A stretch of 16,362 nucleotides of DNA from the NCBI GenBank assembly GCA_964428355.1, contig CAYRYU010000138.1:1-16362 (forward strand), read 5' to 3'. This DNA comes from CAYRYU01 sp964428355. GTDB taxonomy: Bacteria; Muiribacteriota; Ozemobacteria; Ozemobacterales; Ozemobacteraceae. The notes under the pieces were generated by a model. The model did no database searches. It saw nothing but the letters and a program-made list of their open reading frames with translations, and was not told where the DNA came from. Each line of letters opens with the position of its first letter. The stretch's first letter is position 1. This document shows, piece by piece, positions 14,161-16,362 of this stretch. The position numbers and the translations under genes were made by a program.

Positions 14161-14341
14161 CCCGTCCAGGATCCAAAGGGGAGTCTNNNNNNNNNNNNNN
14201 NNNNNNNNNNNNNNNNNNNNNNNNNNNNNNNNNNNNNNNNNNNNNNNNNNNNNNNNNNNNNNNNNNNNNNNNNNNNNNNNNNNNNNGCGGCACCCGCAGG
14301 TGAGTGTTTCGGGAACCCGTCCAGGATCCAAAGGGGAGTCT
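14132..14341 (+). repeat. Identical 55-base flanks around an assembly gap
   Basis: Bases 14132-14186, ending in GGGGAGTCT, are identical to 14287-14341. Between them lie exactly 100 N (14187-14286), a conventional placeholder for an unknown gap. Exactly 55 identical bases on each side is the footprint of two contigs that share one k-mer in a k=55 assembly. The duplicated piece is then probably one real copy, not a biological repeat. Confidence 0.8.
14187..14286. other. Scaffold gap (100 N)
   Basis: A run of exactly 100 undetermined bases. It carries no sequence information, and its length should not be taken as real. Confidence 0.99.
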
Positions 14342-16360
14342 CGAAGCCGGAGGCTGATCCAGGCGGAAGACCTTCGCCGTTTCATCTCCGTTACCGATCC
14401 CCGGATCTCCCCGGACGGAACCGCCGTTCTTTTCACCCACAAGCAGTGTGACGACCGCAACCAGGATGTGGCCAACCTCTGGTTGATCGAAAGTCGCGGT
14501 GGAAACCCCATCCCCTTCACGAACGGGGGGAAGGATGGCCATGGACGCTGGTCTCCGGATGGCGAGAAGATCGCCTTCATTTCCGGCCGGGAAAAGCACA
14601 AGCCCAAGATTTTCCTGCTTCGGCGGGGCGGAGGGGAGGCTTTCCCCCTGACCTGCCTCCCGGAAGGGAGGATCGCGGATTTCAAATGGTCTCCCGATGG
14701 GCGTTGGATCGCTTTCCGTTTTCGACCCCAGGAACCCGATTTTTCCGAGGAATCCCGCAAAAGAAGGGAGGAAAAGGGGGAGAGCGTTCCGCCCAGGGTA
14801 ATCGACCAGCTATGGTACAGGCTGGATGGGGACGGCTATTTCAACGGGCAGCGGTTCCACCTCTATCTTCTCGAGGTCGCTACGGGAAAGCACCGCCTCC
14901 TGTTCGACAAGGCTCCGTTGGGCATCTCGGCTTTTTCCTGGGCACCGGACAGCCGCAGCATCGCGATCACGGCGAACCTTGACCCTGCTCCAATGCTTCA
15001 TCCCTGGAAGAGCAGGATCTACCTGCTCGATATTTCCACTGGGCGCCACAGGCCGGTTCCCCACCAGAAGGACGGCGACCGCGGGCCCCTTTCATGGTCT
15101 CCCGACGGCCGGACAATCGCCTTTGGCGGGCAGATGGGGCGGGAGTCCTTGTGGGGGTGCAAAAATCAGCGGCTCTTCACGGTGGATCCCGAAACGGGAA
15201 AGCAGACCGATCTGACAGGGGACCAGGATTACTGTCTTTGTGCGCCTTTGGCGAGTGATATTGGGGAGATCTCTTTCTCTCCGAGATTCAGGTGGCATCC
15301 TTCGGGCTCCTGGCTCGTGGCCGAGGTGGGCTGGCAGGGTTCCATGAGAATCGTCCGGGTTCCCGCCAAGGGAGGGCAATGGGAGTTCCTTACCCCTCCC
15401 GACCGAAACTTCTTCATTGGGAATTTCACCCGGAATGGGGGGAAGCTGGCTCTTCTTTCATCGTCGGAACTCGAGCTGGGTGAGGTTTTCATCGGTGATC
15501 TCGCGCGCGGGGGCGGAAGAATCTCCACCTCCCGCCTGACCAGGTTGAACCAGGAATTGCTCTCCGAACTCGTCCTTTCCCGGCCCGAGAGCCACTGGGT
15601 TGATTCCTCCGACGGAACCAGGGTCCAGCTCTGGATTATGCGCCCCCCGACCGCGAAGGCCGGGAACCGGTGCCCGGCGGTTCTCGAGATCCACGGGGGC
15701 CCGCACGCTCAATACGGGCGGGCTTTTTTCCACGAGTTCCAGCTGCTTGCCGCCCGGGGATATGTCGTTTGCTTCAGCAATCCACGCGGAAGCAAGGGTT
15801 ATGGGGAAGACTTTTGCCAGGCCATCCGGGGGGATTGGGGAAACCACGACTGGACCGATCTTCAGGCCGTGATCGGGTTCCTCGAGAAGCGGCCGTTTGT
15901 TGATCCTCACCGGATGGGTGTCATGGGGGGCAGTTACGGGGGCTACATGACCAACTGGGTGATCGGCCAGACAGACCGGTTCAAGGCCGCTATCACCGAC
16001 CGATGCGTGAGCAACCTGGTGAGCATGCTCGGTTCGAGCGATTTCCCCACCCTCCCCGACACCTACTGGAAGGGCAACTGCTGGGATCGTCCTGAAGACA
16101 TCTGGCTGCAGAGTCCACTGCGCTTCTTCGGCCAAGTGAAGACACCGACCTTGATCATCCACAGCGAGGGTGATTTGAGGTGCAACATCGAACAGGCTGA
16201 GCAAATCTTTACGGCTCTTCAGATCCGGGGAATCCCCTCACGTTTCGTGCGTTACCCCCCGGGAACCAGCCACGGGATGAGCCGGGCCGGCCCCGCCGAC
16301 CTCCGGATCCACCGGCTCAACCAGATCCTCGACTGGTGGCGGAAGTACCTTGGAAAATAG
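14300..16360 (+). CDS. S9-family prolyl oligopeptidase-like peptidase (start uncertain)
   Basis: The reading frame gives 686 residues from GTG 14300. The N-terminal half is a beta-propeller with WD40-like units such as WSPDGEKIAF, WSPDGRWIAF, WAPDSRSIAI and WSPDGRTIAF. The C-terminal alpha/beta-hydrolase domain has Ser545 in GGSYGGYMT, Asp625 in SEGDLR and His658 in GTSHGM, the triad of S9 peptidases (acylaminoacyl or dipeptidyl peptidase type), which cut short peptides. No signal peptide is visible, so it is probably cytoplasmic. The family-like part begins at about residue 19 (LIQAEDLRRF). GTG 14300 lies inside the tandem-repeat unit. If the gap is only a 55-base overlap, the frame continues in register to ATG 14031, behind a G6 run, and adds repeat-encoded residues. 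The 3' end is complete. Confidence 0.9.
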   Translation: MSVSGTRPGSKGESRSRRLIQAEDLRRFISVTDPRISPDGTAVLFTHKQCDDRNQDVANLWLIESRGGNPIPFTNGGKDGHGRWSPDGEKIAFISGREKHKPKIFLLRRGGGEAFPLTCLPEGRIADFKWSPDGRWIAFRFRPQEPDFSEESRKRREEKGESVPPRVIDQLWYRLDGDGYFNGQRFHLYLLEVATGKHRLLFDKAPLGISAFSWAPDSRSIAITANLDPAPMLHPWKSRIYLLDISTGRHRPVPHQKDGDRGPLSWSPDGRTIAFGGQMGRESLWGCKNQRLFTVDPETGKQTDLTGDQDYCLCAPLASDIGEISFSPRFRWHPSGSWLVAEVGWQGSMRIVRVPAKGGQWEFLTPPDRNFFIGNFTRNGGKLALLSSSELELGEVFIGDLARGGGRISTSRLTRLNQELLSELVLSRPESHWVDSSDGTRVQLWIMRPPTAKAGNRCPAVLEIHGGPHAQYGRAFFHEFQLLAARGYVVCFSNPRGSKGYGEDFCQAIRGDWGNHDWTDLQAVIGFLEKRPFVDPHRMGVMGGSYGGYMTNWVIGQTDRFKAAITDRCVSNLVSMLGSSDFPTLPDTYWKGNCWDRPEDIWLQSPLRFFGQVKTPTLIIHSEGDLRCNIEQAEQIFTALQIRGIPSRFVRYPPGTSHGMSRAGPADLRIHRLNQILDWWRKYLGK

Positions 16361-16362
16361 GG

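Noticed and set aside
13683..14186. Long open frame crossing the 28-bp hairpin and continuing to the N gap
   Set aside because: Upstream of 14031 it overlaps the small gene and the hairpin and has no protein-like pattern; only the part from ATG 14031 is considered as a possible peptidase extension.

Overview
The window (16,362 bases, GC-rich, gene-dense) looks like a scaffold from a Gram-negative-type bacterial chromosome, probably from a metagenome or draft short-read assembly because it holds a 100-N scaffold gap. Supporting traits are a CTC/L25-type ribosomal protein, a sigma-54 activator, several proteins with signal peptides, and an HtrA-like exported protease. I cannot assign a phylum from the sequence alone. 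No phage, IS, CRISPR, tRNA or rRNA was recognised.

Layout. (1) Bases 1-336, plus strand: the last codons of what looks like an ABC exporter, overlapping a stand-alone Smr-domain protein. (2) 384-2451, minus strand: dprA (DNA processing in transformation), preceded by a sigma-54-dependent AAA+ activator without a sensory domain. (3) 2452-7049, plus strand: a 353-base leader region with a foldable three-way-junction structure, then cysK, an exported TPR protein, a hairpin, a good extended -10 promoter, rplY (L25) with a long Ala/Pro/Gly tail, a terminator, a CarD/CdnL-type transcription factor, a terminator, and an exported protein of unknown function. (4) 10626-7088, minus strand: a tight three-gene set of exported trypsin-like/PDZ protease, MetX-like acyltransferase-fold protein and D-2-hydroxyacid dehydrogenase. 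(5) 10793-13395, plus strand: two overlapping TPR-protein genes. (6) 13396-14341: a structure-rich stretch with hairpins, a 48-codon small gene ending at a perfect 28-bp hairpin, a 39-bp tandem repeat, and the N gap. (7) 14300-16360: an S9-family prolyl oligopeptidase-like peptidase, complete at its 3' end but with an uncertain start because of the gap.

Working together: cysK makes cysteine from O-acetylserine and sulfide, and the MetX-like protein could feed sulfur-amino-acid synthesis, but the two are in different transcription units. The TPR proteins, the protease and the unknown exported protein suggest cell-envelope functions. The least explained parts are the cysK leader and the 13.4-14.3 kb repeat/hairpin region. 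The N gap is flanked by exactly 55 identical bases. That is what a k=55 de Bruijn assembly leaves when two contigs really overlap, and closing it keeps the peptidase frame open upstream.
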